Shown here: in pieces, positions 34,768-45,671 of the stretch
Numbering within the stretch: the first letter of the stretch is position 1
How the letters are laid out: each line of letters begins with the position of its first letter
From: Plicaturopsis crispa FD-325 SS-3
Lineage: Eukaryota > Basidiomycota > Agaricomycetes > Amylocorticiales > Amylocorticiaceae
Reading direction: 5' to 3'
Length of the DNA: 64,000 bases
Assembly (NCBI GenBank): GCA_000827205.1
Contig: KN832563.1
Span: 110,008 to 174,007 of the forward strand
The notes under the pieces: model-generated
Databases searched by the model: none
What the model was told of the DNA's origin: nothing
The model's input: the letters and a program-made list of their open reading frames with translations, nothing else
Made by a program: the position numbers and the translations under genes

Positions 34768-36354
34768 CTAGGCATCTAGCACATCCATAGGATCAATAAG
34801 GGGCGGCATTGTAGCCAGCGTCGCGTCGCGCGCTGCGAGGAACGCGTCCATCAGATCTTCCCCGTCGGTACGCCCCACCATCTGTATAGACGGAACCCCC
34901 TCGAACCCGCCCTCCGTAGCGTTCCCGAAATTAAACCTAAACAACGTCGTATGCCCGTTAATGCCATTCCTTTTGAAAAAAGCAATATAACACAACACGT
35001 ACACCGCATACACATTCCGCATAAATGCGTCCCCCAGGATCATGTCGAAATCCCCAGAAAGGTCCCCACTACTCGCTTGGAATGCGTTAACACACAATGT
35101 ATGCGCGACCCCACCATCCTTTCCGGCGGTCGTTGTCGTTGTCACCGTCGTCAAGTCGAGCGGGTGGACCGCAAACTCATCCTCGCCGAACGCGAACGCG
35201 ACTTTCGCAGCGGAGAGGCACGGCACTGCCCATGTGTTACTCTTGCTAAGATACCGTGCGCCGGGGATTGCTCCGTAGATCGCATCGACTAAAGGCGCGG
35301 GCAGGCTAGCAAACGTCGTTCCGCTGTCGATAAGCGCGACACGTTTCGCGGACGGCAGTGGCACCGCACGGCCATTCACGGAGAGCCCGCTAAGGGGTAT
35401 AGTCCAGCGGGGCGGGCTGGCAAGCGGGATAGGCTGAGAGCGCGAGATAAGGGGAAAGCGTGGATCGTATGCGCCGATAGAGAGGATGCCGCCGGCGACG
35501 TTCTCCATGTTCGCGGAACGCTCGAGCGCGAGGCCGATGAAATTGTGTTTTTTTGTAGGCTGCTGGGAGAAGAGGGCCGTCAGTGGAGACTTGACTGTGG
35601 CGCTTTTGTCGGCAAACGTGCCGTGGACGACGGAGAGCGCGTCCAGGCCGAGGGGAAATATGCCGCTGAGCTGCTCGTGCTCGACTTTGTCTGCGTTAAC
35701 GAATGCTACACGCGCGCTTCAGGTCAGCGCCGCCGATAAAACAGATGGTGACTGGATATGTATTACCTTGTTCAGGGATGGTGTAGTCGCCGATAGAGAA
35801 TGCTGCATAGTCAACGGTCCCGGTGGCGGAACCGGAGCCGTAGGCGAGAGACACGGGCGTCCCCGTGCTGCGCATCGTGTTTATCCGCGTGGCGGAATGC
35901 ACCCATAGGTCGCTGCTCCCTGTGTCAAGCTGCAGGGAAAAATCTGTCACACCGCATCAGTATGCCATTACACGTCTATGACGAGTGTAGAATCTGGGGA
36001 TGACTCACTTGTTCCACCGAAATTGACTGTCGTCATATACTGTGTGAAAACAATAAATGAACACGAACCACATATTATTTTAAGGGCAAAGGGACTCACG
36101 GCGACATCCATCTCGTCAGTGACAGCAAGCATCGATCGGGCGGCGCGTGGCGTGCGTACGGCATCGAAATAGATGGGTCGAAACGGAAACTGCTGCGCGT
36201 CAGAAGAAACGGCAGGCTTAATAGCAAACTGCTCGGTGTCCTCTAGTGGCACGGTGAGCCCTGCGGACGGCAGGAGTAGATGCAATAGCACCAGTAGTGG
36301 GGTATGCAGGACGGATGCGCCAAAAGGTATTGTCATGCGAGCAAGGGCCGGCAT
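34768..36354 (-). CDS. Secreted aspartic protease (pepsin family A1)
   Basis: Minus strand, 466 residues, exons 36354-36100, 36039-36009, 35943-35767, 35705-34768. The N-terminus has a hydrophobic stretch (SVLHTPLLVLLHLLLPSAGL) that looks like a signal peptide, followed by a propeptide-like part of about 65 residues. The mature enzyme starts with YMTTVNFGGT, has the first catalytic Asp in LQLDTGSSDLWV (about Asp102) and the second in ALIDSGTTFASL (about Asp281). Both are needed for peptide hydrolysis at acid pH, so the enzyme should be active and probably acts outside the cell or in the vacuole. An exon of only 31 nt lies just before the first active site. The second in-frame Met (36336) is an alternative start and would shorten the leader. 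Confidence 0.88.
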
Positions 36355-39268
36355 AGAAGAAAGGTAGTAGCCAATAGTGACTGAATACCGAAATCAAGAA
36401 TAATGATACGCGAATGAATAATGGTGGATCGCCAGGATGGAGAATAGGCGGCACAGTCGCTGGCTGATCTTATACGTGGATAAATTCGCAAGTAGACCGT
36501 AGGGTCTACAGTCCTCAGACACAAGGGGAGCACTGTTGCGATTCAGACCGATCAGCGACAGTCGATCGTTTTCCGCGAGAGGGGGACGAGTACCACATAC
36601 CGTATCAAAAACAAGTCTCTTGCTAATGATCCTATTTGACCTGCGAAATGAGAATGAATGCGTCAGTCACCTGCGTTGGAAGAGATTGTGGGAGACTTCA
36701 CTGGATTCACTGTCACAGAGGCGATAGACATCCGCTCAGACCTGCGTGTGAGGCGTCCGCGGCATGCAAAAGTTCATGTGTGCGGATAATTGGACATTGC
36801 GCCACAGAGCGCTGAGCAACGCTCAGACAGCTGCAAAAGATTGGACATGTCGTGGCAGAAGCGCTGCAGGGATTGCACCAGATTTTGTCCTCAGGCATGT
36901 GCAGCCAAAGATGCTCAAGCTATGTGTGGACAAGGACGTCCGGGCCGCAAGATTGAGCGGGAAACGATGGGAGACCGTGGCAGAAAAAATGAAAATGGTG
37001 CGCAGGATGGATGCATGTACGGCTGTATTACGAGCGAAGCCGCCACCTTTGAAGATATCGACATGTTCATCCCCAGGCGCGTGTGCAAGGTACTTATTGC
37101 TCGGGACAACAGTGATCATATGCCCGCAGGAAGAACACCTTTACTTCGTACCGGGTAGTCGCAAGACGTAAGTACCGACAGGGTAAAGTAGCTGATGATG
37201 ATGATGATGAATTCGGTACGCGCAAGCCAACAGAGGGCTAAGATGCGGACTAAGTAAGTACTGTAGTCAAATATGAACAAATATAAGGGGATAATCTGCA
37301 AGTAATATCGAGGAATGTAAAGTTTTGCGGGGGATTTCTACAGGGTAAAGTAGCAACGGCCAAAAAATATCCACATACCGCGGAGGAGCGAGTGCGCAAT
37401 GATGTTATGAGCTCAGATGTTTATGGTGTCAATGCGCAGAGTCGCCCGGGGCATGCACGTAAAATATTCTGGTCAACTATCTTGAGCACGACAGGGCCTA
37501 TCATGACTGAAATCGGCGGATAAGGGTTTACATACTGCAGACGTGGCGGGACCTGGGCTGGACGTGGGCACGACCATCATTCGCAATCGTGGACGTTCCT
37601 GGAGATAATTTCGTACCACCGACAAAGAATGCCCGCGACGGTGCATTGGAGAGGAGGTATATCTATATGCCAGACTCGACGACGGGTGTTCCTAAGCTCC
37701 GATGAGAAGAGTCATAATTGATACTAGGCACCATTTGGGCCACAAACACGGAGTCATGGACTCTTTTGCTCTTTGAACGCCCGGCGACCGAGTACAGAGA
37801 GACGTCGGGTACCGCACGTATGTGTGGAAATCTAAACATGTATCATTTTTCTAAGTGAAGCGAACCTCTGTCAATGCGACTACGGACCTCTGTACACGGT
37901 ACCAGCAACATCCAGTTGAACTTGAGCTGCACAGCGACACCCAAGGCAGTTGGTTTGCACGTTGAACAGGTAAGAACATATCGACCGAGATTCGTTGAGA
38001 AGGAATGCTCGGTTGCGGTGCCGACAACCGAACGATACGTGATTGGCCAATTCTGCCGCCGCCAAAATCAATAATATTCCGAAATATTTCTCCGCCCCTT
38101 CCCCCACCGTCTGCGTCTCTTCTGTCTCTGTCTCCGTCTGCTGTTTTCTCCCCGTGTTCTGATTTCCTCTCCTCGTTTCCGTATCGTCTGTGGCTGTCGG
38201 CTGGCACGCATTTCCCGTTGGACCATACGAGTGGGGGACAGAAGAGAACGGACGTAAATAAGGCTTACGCCGTCGTCGCAGGACCGGGAACGGGTAACCC
38301 TCGAAGAGTCCGTTTCATTAAGCGTTACTATAGGTGAGCAATTATGATAATTTCTCATCTTTTCCGTGCCCGCATCCGTTGCTCGTGCAGCAAGAGACGA
38401 GATGTTGAAACTTTGAGGGGTAAAATGCGATGACCACTCTGGAGTCCGCGTCTGCCAGCGAGGGTTTGGTACTCGTGGAGATAGGACAGCTCCCACACCC
38501 TACGTTGCACGTCTGGCCTTGAGTCTTGCTTGGACAGCTGGCGTACGGCGCGGACGTTGCGAGGCACCATTGCCGTTCGATTCTGCCGACGGCATACTCA
38601 ATTAAAATTCAATATCGCGTTTCTTCTTCTACAACGCCTTCCCCTCTTCCGATTTGTCTCTCTCGACTATGTTCTTCGTTCGGAATCGTTCACATCCATT
38701 CTGCGCTAGCTGTACTGACCATCCTTGCTCGCAAAGTGTATCACTGCAGTTTGGCAGCTGACAACAAAACGATAACCGCGTCTTTGATTACACCTCCGCC
38801 ATCACCACGAACCGCGGTACTAATATATCCGATCGGCCTCCTTACAAGAAGACTGAACCTTCGCAGCCGTCGTTGCTCTCGAGCCTCGACGTCAAACGCC
38901 TTCCCTGTCCCCATTGTTTACGGGGCGTGTGTGCCCTTGATCTCGTCGTCAACGGCACAAGGGCTCTCACCCTCGCTCTCGGATAGATCAAGCGCTGAGC
39001 ATACTGCAGTTGGATTATGTCAGTCCTATCGCATCCTTCACTTCCTTCCGTTGGAGCATCTGCTGACGGTTACAACAACCTAATCTACCCACTCCAAACG
39101 CACACCACGCTTTGCGCTACGCAGGCTGAATTGCAACCACATACTCTCACTCACAAACACTACGCATTGAAGAAAGTCTGACTAACGTATTTCATACTGG
39201 TATGTCGCCCAATGGTCATTCTAGAGCATGTGGTTCACCGTGTTATCGTGTTCTTAGATCCGTCGTAT
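36355..39268. other. Long intergenic region, no gene recognised
   Basis: About 2.9 kb. A few short frames exist (for example 36764-37171) but no motif is recognisable. A GAT microsatellite (about 37193-37211) is present. The right end (about 38580-39268) is likely the promoter and leader of the next gene, with a leader intron at about 39199-39257 (GTATGT ... TTCTTAG). Confidence 0.45.
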
Positions 39269-42184
39269 ATGGCTCATAGTCCCTCGCAGTCGCGCACACC
39301 CTCAGCGTCCTCATCATTTCGACGACCATACCCCGACACGCCCTCCTCTGATGATTTACGCAGCCCCTCGTATCATACCCGCCAAAACCAACAGCAGACC
39401 CCCCTGTCCAAGTCGCTAAGCTCACGACTATCCACGTGGGCATCGGAAAAGCGCTCTCCCACTTCGTCCTCTCCGAAACAATCCCCTCGGTCCTCGCTGA
39501 AGACCACCTCGAGCGCAGGGAAAGACAGAAGGCCACCGTCCCCGCTCATGGAAGAGGCCCACCGCCCTCCCCGCACATCAAGTATGATCGGGAAAAAAAC
39601 TAGATCAAAATCAGGGCCCCGTGACCCCGACGACTCTTCCCATTCAGCATCGGAAGGTGGCCTCCGTCGGTCTGCTAGCCGAAACAAAATCACGAAGCGG
39701 CCATCGCATTCGCCTGCGCGAGTGAATGAGATTGAGCTAGAGCAGGAGCGGCAGATGGTTGAGGGGAGGCGCAGGACGACGCGACATACGCCCCAGAACG
39801 GCTCGACCTCATCTCCTTCCCGTTCGCCGTCACGGCCGGTGGAACTGCGGCACACCCACTCTCGCTCGAATCTATCGGAGGCTATTCGACCTGCGTTTTC
39901 GCCGTCGTCTGGCCGCGAATTCCTTCACCCACAACGTTCCGCATCGGAGTCGTCACCACGCCGCAGCCCGTTAAGCCCGCACAGTGTTGACATCAAACGC
40001 CTACTCAGCAAACCCGCCCTACCCTTCGCATCGGCGTCAAATCCGAGCGATTCTGACTCGTACGGCGACGGGAGCACGCCGCGCTCGGCCCTGCGATCTC
40101 CGAGAGAGCAAACGAGGACGCGTTCTGACGGTCCACGGGAGCGGCCACTGCCATCGCCACCGGTCGAGCTGTTTTCAAACGGTCGTCGGACCTCGGTTTC
40201 TGGCATCGTCACGGCCGGCGAACCATCTCGCCCGCGCAACGTGCTGAGACGGAAAACGAGCGGTGTGTCGAAGAAACCATCCCTCACCCTGCCCGTCACG
40301 GCGACGTTTGGGCCGCGTTCTCCTGCTCGTTCCGGAAAAAGTCCCTCCCCATCCCCTGCACTACGAGAGGACGGGCCTCTTACGCCTGCAGGTGCCGTCG
40401 CGCAGGCGTATATGCAGCAGGAGAAGAGGCGCTCTGACGTAGAGGCATTTTACAATACCAATGCGCCGAGCTCGGAGTGGGACATATCACACGAGGAAGA
40501 GGAGTCAGCGACACCGTATTATACGGTTCTAGGGAGCACTAGTGGACGGGTCGTTGCTGTGGGAAGTCCAGAAGACGATGCTTGGAATCTGGATAACTGT
40601 CGGTATACTCCTTTCGACGATCGCGCACGCAGCGGGAGCTCGAAGGACGCCGGTGGCATGAGGTCCTTGTCACGGAAGATGTCCAGCAAGTTCAGGAGAC
40701 CGTCGATGTCGGGCCATATAGTGCGGAAGGACGAGCCTTCGCCGGGAAGACGGTGTGATGGGGATAGCGGACGGTCAGTACGACCAAGCTTGCAGGAACG
40801 GCGGTCCGAGAGCAGGAGCAGGAATGGGCGGACGAGGCCAAGTCGCCACTCGTTGCATCTGTCCATAGACGGGCACGTCGATCCCCAGAGACCTGGGCTG
40901 CCCCTGCCTGCGATGACGCCCAGGGACGACGCCTTCGACAAATTTGCGAAGAAGGATGAGGACACCGGGAAAAAGCTCTGGAAATTGATGAAGCGTATCA
41001 GCACGGGTGGAATGCGTGAGCGCTATCAGTCGTCTACTTCGCATGACGCGCCGCCACCAGTGCCCGCTCTGCCCAAAGGAATCATCGCGCGCGATCCAGA
41101 GAGCCCTGGCATGATTTCCCGATTCATTCAATCTCGACCCTCTATGACATCCACGTCCGTGTCAGTACAGCCCAAGGCGAAACTGGTGTCAGGTCCTGCG
41201 AGTGCTGGTGGGAATCGACCCAGTACTACTACTCGCTCGTCCTCGCCAGGCTCCTCGGACGTCGCCTCCTCCCGCTTTTTCCATCGCTCACACTCCACCC
41301 GTTCTTCGTCCTCATCGTATGGCGAGGAATTGATACCCCCAATGCCCAGTAATGCCCACCTTGCTCAGCACATCCTCTCACCAACCGAGTTGCATCGCCT
41401 ACATCGCGACTACGACGTACCCCAGAGCAAGACATCGCCCAGTAAGTCCGCTATACGCATGCCAAAGCGCGCCACTACCGCTCCTGGCAACTGGACATCT
41501 CCATCCCCTATGGTCGAGCGTCCCTCGCTACCATTCCCCCCTCGCCGCCAAACGAGCGATAAGCGTGCCAGCATATCGTCGCAGGAGTCCTCATGCTCAC
41601 CCATCCTGCCTTCATTCTCCATTGTCGATGCAGTGAACACGTTCGAGCCCCGAAGGCCGTCCATGGGATCGAAGGAGAGGCTGCCAGGCCCCAGCGAGCC
41701 CGGACCGTCAGACAGGCGCCCGTCGCTGACCGTCATCGTGCCCAATTCGGATTTCGGGGGCGAGAACCCCTCGCCGCCACCGCGCCCCCGTAAGAGCTCC
41801 CGACGCGTCCCCCCACCAACTCTTACACCCAGCCGAACACCGCCGCAAACACCTCTGCTGAAAGTTGCGCCCGAGGGCAGCCCTCCGGACAAGCGCAAGT
41901 CCTCTGGCACGCACAGCAGCTCCTCTACGGCGCGCCAGCAGCATCGGCACACGCGCTCCAGCTCCTTCGGGCCCTCGTCGTCCCAGGCGTCCAAATCGCC
42001 GCTCACGTTTCGCGAGATGGGGAGTGCTGCTCCACGGGCGGCGCCGCTTACCGAGAAGGAAAAGTCGGAGCGGTGGGACGATTTGCTCGAGCGCAGCGCC
42101 CGCGCGGGCGGGACGATCCACATGGGCGGCCAGGAGCTTATGTCCGACAAAATTCGATTCTCGAATATCTCGGAGATGTGGTAG
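39269..42184 (+). CDS. Ser/Pro/Arg-rich disordered protein, 971 residues
   Basis: One uninterrupted exon. The product is dominated by Ser, Pro, Arg and Thr, with many SP/TP and RRxS-type sites that look like targets of proline-directed and basophilic kinases. The only parts with a folded look are KKLWKLMKRISTGGMRERY (about residues 575-593), ELIPPMPSNAHLAQHILSP and the C-terminal WDDLLERSARAGGTIHMGG to SNISEMW. No enzyme motif, signal peptide or membrane segment. The start at 39269 was preferred over an earlier in-frame ATG at 39212 because a likely leader intron (39199-39257) removes the latter. I do not recognise the family; a signalling or cell-polarity scaffold is a guess. Confidence 0.82.
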   Translation: MAHSPSQSRTPSASSSFRRPYPDTPSSDDLRSPSYHTRQNQQQTPLSKSLSSRLSTWASEKRSPTSSSPKQSPRSSLKTTSSAGKDRRPPSPLMEEAHRPPRTSSMIGKKTRSKSGPRDPDDSSHSASEGGLRRSASRNKITKRPSHSPARVNEIELEQERQMVEGRRRTTRHTPQNGSTSSPSRSPSRPVELRHTHSRSNLSEAIRPAFSPSSGREFLHPQRSASESSPRRSPLSPHSVDIKRLLSKPALPFASASNPSDSDSYGDGSTPRSALRSPREQTRTRSDGPRERPLPSPPVELFSNGRRTSVSGIVTAGEPSRPRNVLRRKTSGVSKKPSLTLPVTATFGPRSPARSGKSPSPSPALREDGPLTPAGAVAQAYMQQEKRRSDVEAFYNTNAPSSEWDISHEEEESATPYYTVLGSTSGRVVAVGSPEDDAWNLDNCRYTPFDDRARSGSSKDAGGMRSLSRKMSSKFRRPSMSGHIVRKDEPSPGRRCDGDSGRSVRPSLQERRSESRSRNGRTRPSRHSLHLSIDGHVDPQRPGLPLPAMTPRDDAFDKFAKKDEDTGKKLWKLMKRISTGGMRERYQSSTSHDAPPPVPALPKGIIARDPESPGMISRFIQSRPSMTSTSVSVQPKAKLVSGPASAGGNRPSTTTRSSSPGSSDVASSRFFHRSHSTRSSSSSYGEELIPPMPSNAHLAQHILSPTELHRLHRDYDVPQSKTSPSKSAIRMPKRATTAPGNWTSPSPMVERPSLPFPPRRQTSDKRASISSQESSCSPILPSFSIVDAVNTFEPRRPSMGSKERLPGPSEPGPSDRRPSLTVIVPNSDFGGENPSPPPRPRKSSRRVPPPTLTPSRTPPQTPLLKVAPEGSPPDKRKSSGTHSSSSTARQQHRHTRSSSFGPSSSQASKSPLTFREMGSAAPRAAPLTEKEKSERWDDLLERSARAGGTIHMGGQELMSDKIRFSNISEMW

Positions 42185-43195
42185 ATCGGCGGCCTCCCTC
42201 TTGTTGGATTCTGAGGTGCTCGCTCCGTTCTGCCGCGCGTATGCTGAGCTGTCTTGCGGTTCCGTTATCTTCCTGTGGTATATTTGTATTGACATATACT
42301 TGGTATTTATGTGTCTAGAGCCTCTTGGTATACCCTTGCCTACCTCCAACGTCGATGGTTTATACCCTATACCCGACGTGCTCCCCCCTTCCTTAACACC
42401 TCCTACCCTGCTTGCCGTTTAATCGGATTTGACTAGATGCACTCATAATTCACGATCGTAGTGCGTATAATCCACGATGTACAACTGTGACACCGTTCTC
42501 AGCCACATGGACCGTCTAACGGTAGCGAATGTTAGCCCGCCTTCTACGGCTTCGTCGTACGCGTCCGTGCCTGCATATACTGAGCGAGTGGTATGTCTTG
42601 TACATTTTTCTTATTCTACGGACGCAGCCGCCTAAGCAAGGCGGTCAAAATCAGAGTTTTCAGAGGAGGATGCCGATGACAAACACGGCCAAGCACGCTG
42701 GGTACAATCATACACCTTGCCTTTAACAAAGTTAAGGCGCCACTATTATTGGAGACATATTCTTACGACAACGTTGAACGGCATCGTCACCATCGTACTT
42801 AGTTGTGTGTACAAAGCTGGCATGAAGAGGTTTCTTCTGGTTTGCGTTTGCTCACGACCGAGATGAACGGGTCGTTGGGGTTGGGGGCCGGGATAGCTTT
42901 GCCGCCAAAAAGTCACAGGTCGGTTGTGTTGAAATTACCACTGCGACTTACAAGTCGTGTTCAATTTCTTTAGTGGCATGCAGCAGTCTGTATTGTAGGA
43001 ACACAAGAGAATAATAACATGCAGCTGAGACATCGGAGAAAGAGATCTGCTGAATTTGCGGAAAGCGGGATCAATAACGGACCCCGGTAATCGTGGTACC
43101 GTGCGGGGTAGCGGTATCACATGGACGCTCAGCTTATAAGTCGTCCGTCACCCAAATTCACAATCCCAAATACCTCTCTCTTCTATACCACCACC
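42185..43195. other. Intergenic, no gene recognised
   Basis: About 1 kb holding the 3' end of the Ser/Pro-rich gene and the promoter of the thiolase gene; no motif was identified. Confidence 0.45.
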
Positions 43196-44533
43196 ATGTC
43201 GCTCGCACTCAACCACGGAAAGGCAAAGATCCTTGAAAAGCACGACGACGACATCGTCATCGTCTCGGCTGTGCGCTCTGCTATCACAAAGGTGCGTACT
43301 GTTTCGGCGGAGGAATGTCGAACAAGAGCGCTGACAAACGGCATCGGTGCAGGGCAAGAAGGGTGGTTTCAAGGACACACGGCCAGAGGAGATCCTCTCT
43401 GCCGTTCTCCGTTCTGCATACTCTAAAGTCGGCCTCGACCCTGCTCTCATTGAGGAGATTGCAGTCGGCAACGTCCTCCCACCCGGTGGCGGCGCGTCGG
43501 CAGCACGCATGGCTGCCCTCGCCGCCGGTATTCCCAACACCTCGCCTATCTACACACTCAACAGGCAGTGCTCGAGTGGTCTCGCCGCCGTCAACCAGGT
43601 CGCGAACCAGATCGCCACTGGCCAGATCGAGCTCGGTGTGGGTGCGGGTGTGGAGAGCATGACCTTCGGGTACGGCGGTGTCTCGCTGCCCGATGGCTGG
43701 TCGGAGAAGGTTTTGGAGAACCCGGAAGCCGCAGACTGCCTCATCCCAATGGGCATCACCTCCGAGAACGTCGCCGCCCAGTTCGGCATCTCGCGTGCGG
43801 TGCAGGACGAGTTCGCAGCCAAGTCGTTCCAGAAGGCGGCGGCGGCGCAGGCGGCAGGCAAGTTCAAGGATGAGATCGTGCCCATCGAGGTGAAGTGGAC
43901 GGACCCGAAGACGGAGCAGGAGAAGACGATCGTCGTCGACCAGGACGACGGCATCCGCGCGGGCGTGACCGCGGAGAGCCTCTCGAAGCTCAAGCCCGCG
44001 TTCTCGAAGACGGGCACGACGCACGCGGGCAACGCGTCGCAGGTGTCGGACGGCGCGGCCGCGGTGGTGCTCACGAAGCGTAGCACGGCCGCACGGCTGG
44101 GGCTGCCCGTGCTCGGGAAGTTCGTCGGCGCAACGGCGGTCGGCGTGCCCCCGCGCATCATGGGCGTCGGCCCCGCGTACGCGATCCCGCAGCTGCTGAA
44201 GAAGACGGGGTTGAGCAAGGAGGAGGTTGACTTCTTCGAGATCAACGAAGCGTTCGCGAGCCAGGCGTACTACAGCGTGAAGGAGGTGGGCATTCCGTTC
44301 GAGAAGGTGAACATCAATGGCGGTGCGATCGCCATTGGGCACCCATTAGGTTGCAGTAAGTGCACAGTGTTCTATGCCAGTTGGCTTGATGCTGATTCTT
44401 TGCTGTAGCGGGTGCGCGCCAGGTTGCAACGGGTCTCAACGTTGCGAAACAAACCGGCGGAAAGATCTTCGTTACATCGATGTGCATTGGCTCCGGCATG
44501 GGAATGGCGGGCCTGTTCGTCTCGGAGCACTGA
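43196..44533 (+). CDS. 3-ketoacyl-CoA thiolase
   Basis: Cleaves 3-ketoacyl-CoA with CoA to acetyl-CoA and a shortened acyl-CoA, the last step of fatty acid beta-oxidation. 407 residues; exons 43196-43291, 43353-44355, 44409-44533. The nucleophile Cys lies in LNRQCSSGLAA (about Cys105), the thiolase signature NEAFASQAYYSV and GGAIAIGHPLGC supply the catalytic His, and SMCIGSGMGMAG gives the second catalytic Cys. Length and motifs fit the fungal peroxisomal POT1/FOX3 group. However, I see no PTS2-type signal (R/K-L/V/I-x5-H/Q-L/A) in the first 30 residues (MSLALNHGKAKILEKHDDD) and the protein ends in SEH, not SKL. Location is therefore open: an atypical PTS2, piggy-back import, or a cytosolic/mitochondrial enzyme. 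Confidence 0.93.
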
Positions 44534-45090
44534 TGAGCTCCTTGGACGCTCCGTACTTATATGTATCGGTTGTGCACTTGTATGATCACTGAAAATATTT
44601 AAACAAACATCTTTGCACGCTCTTTGTGTATTGCAGTCGGGGCAAACTTTACCCTGCCGAGGCGCGTCTTAACTTGGATAAAGGTCAGTGGTATGATTCT
44701 TCCTTCCGAGTCGATGCTTGGTCGTGTTTGTCTACAGCCTCTACAATATTTCGACTTCTCGACTTCTCGTCAACAAAGTGTTGCACTTACCATGAATCTC
44801 AAGTAGACCATTTCGTGAACATGACGACAAGGTATTACTTACTCGATGGAAATATGTCAGCCTAACAGTGACTTGAATTTACAGCATTCATCGTTTGAAT
44901 CCGTCCTGCAGTGCCATTGCGCGCCAAGATTGCCCTCGCAAGTCTGCTTACTACCGAGCAACGCTATAATCGACATTGCCAACCATCGATAGGATACAGA
45001 GGATGTAATTTGTATGCAGCAGGTAGAGATTTAACATCGCGGCACCAATTACCAGGCCAAGGTTGTCGGCCCTGGTCTGCAACTTACCCA
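44534..45090. other. Intergenic, no gene recognised
   Basis: 3' flank of the thiolase gene followed by sequence without coding signals. It may include decayed upstream parts of the SDR remnant that follows. Confidence 0.4.
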
Positions 45091-45094
45091 CGCA

Positions 45095-45275
45095 TCCAGC
45101 AATTGCTGCTGTTTGAAGGCGGGGTTCGAGTAGCTGGGGTTGCCATTTTGTCTTCTCATGGTTGGTGAAAGCGTCAGCAATGCTTTTCCGCTCGTAGAGC
45201 ATGCTACGCGCGAGGCTGACGGAGGGCCGATCGGCAAAGATAATGGCATAGCGATTCTGTGGTTAATGGTCCGTG
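45095..45275 (+). pseudogene. Decayed 3' end of an SDR gene
   Basis: Nucleotide-level match to the last exon of SDR 3 (46546-46718): GAGTAGCTGGGGTTGCCATT against GACAAGCTGGGGCTGCCATT, GAAAGCGTCAGCAATGCTTT against GAAAGCGCCAAAAGTGTCTT, and GCTACGCGCGAGGCTGACGG shared almost exactly. Small insertions and deletions put the pieces in different frames, and no upstream exons were found. It reads in the same direction as SDR 3 and ends about 400 bp upstream of it, so it is probably the left copy of an old tandem duplication. Confidence 0.7.
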
Positions 45276-45671
45276 TTCTGCTTCTCTAGGACAGTACCAG
45301 GGTGGGGTCGTGCGTTCGCAGGGCGCCGGTCATGTATACCGTCTTGTGTATACCCCTGCCTGGGTGGCGGCTCTCGGTAAGTCCTCTACACAATACACAC
45401 TTGTCCGAATATAGCATATCTAGCACGCTTATCGCAGAGCCTTCTCACAACATTAGGCGATCTTCTGTTGGCTTGAGCCTACCGGGGCCTCCAGTACTAC
45501 GCAAGCACAGAAGCGATAACATCACTGTCGGGTCCACTTTACCGAGTGGAGGTATCAGATTATTTCAAGATTACATGATCATCGATAGGATGCGGGGGAT
45601 GCAGGCTTTTGCAATCTCTATTTGCATGTCCTGGTTCCAGTCAATTCACGTCTAACATATCTCTGCCTACA

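Noticed and set aside
39212-39268. Upstream in-frame ATG as start of the 971-residue protein
   Set aside because: GTATGT at 39199 and TTCTTAG at 39257 mark a likely leader intron that removes this ATG.
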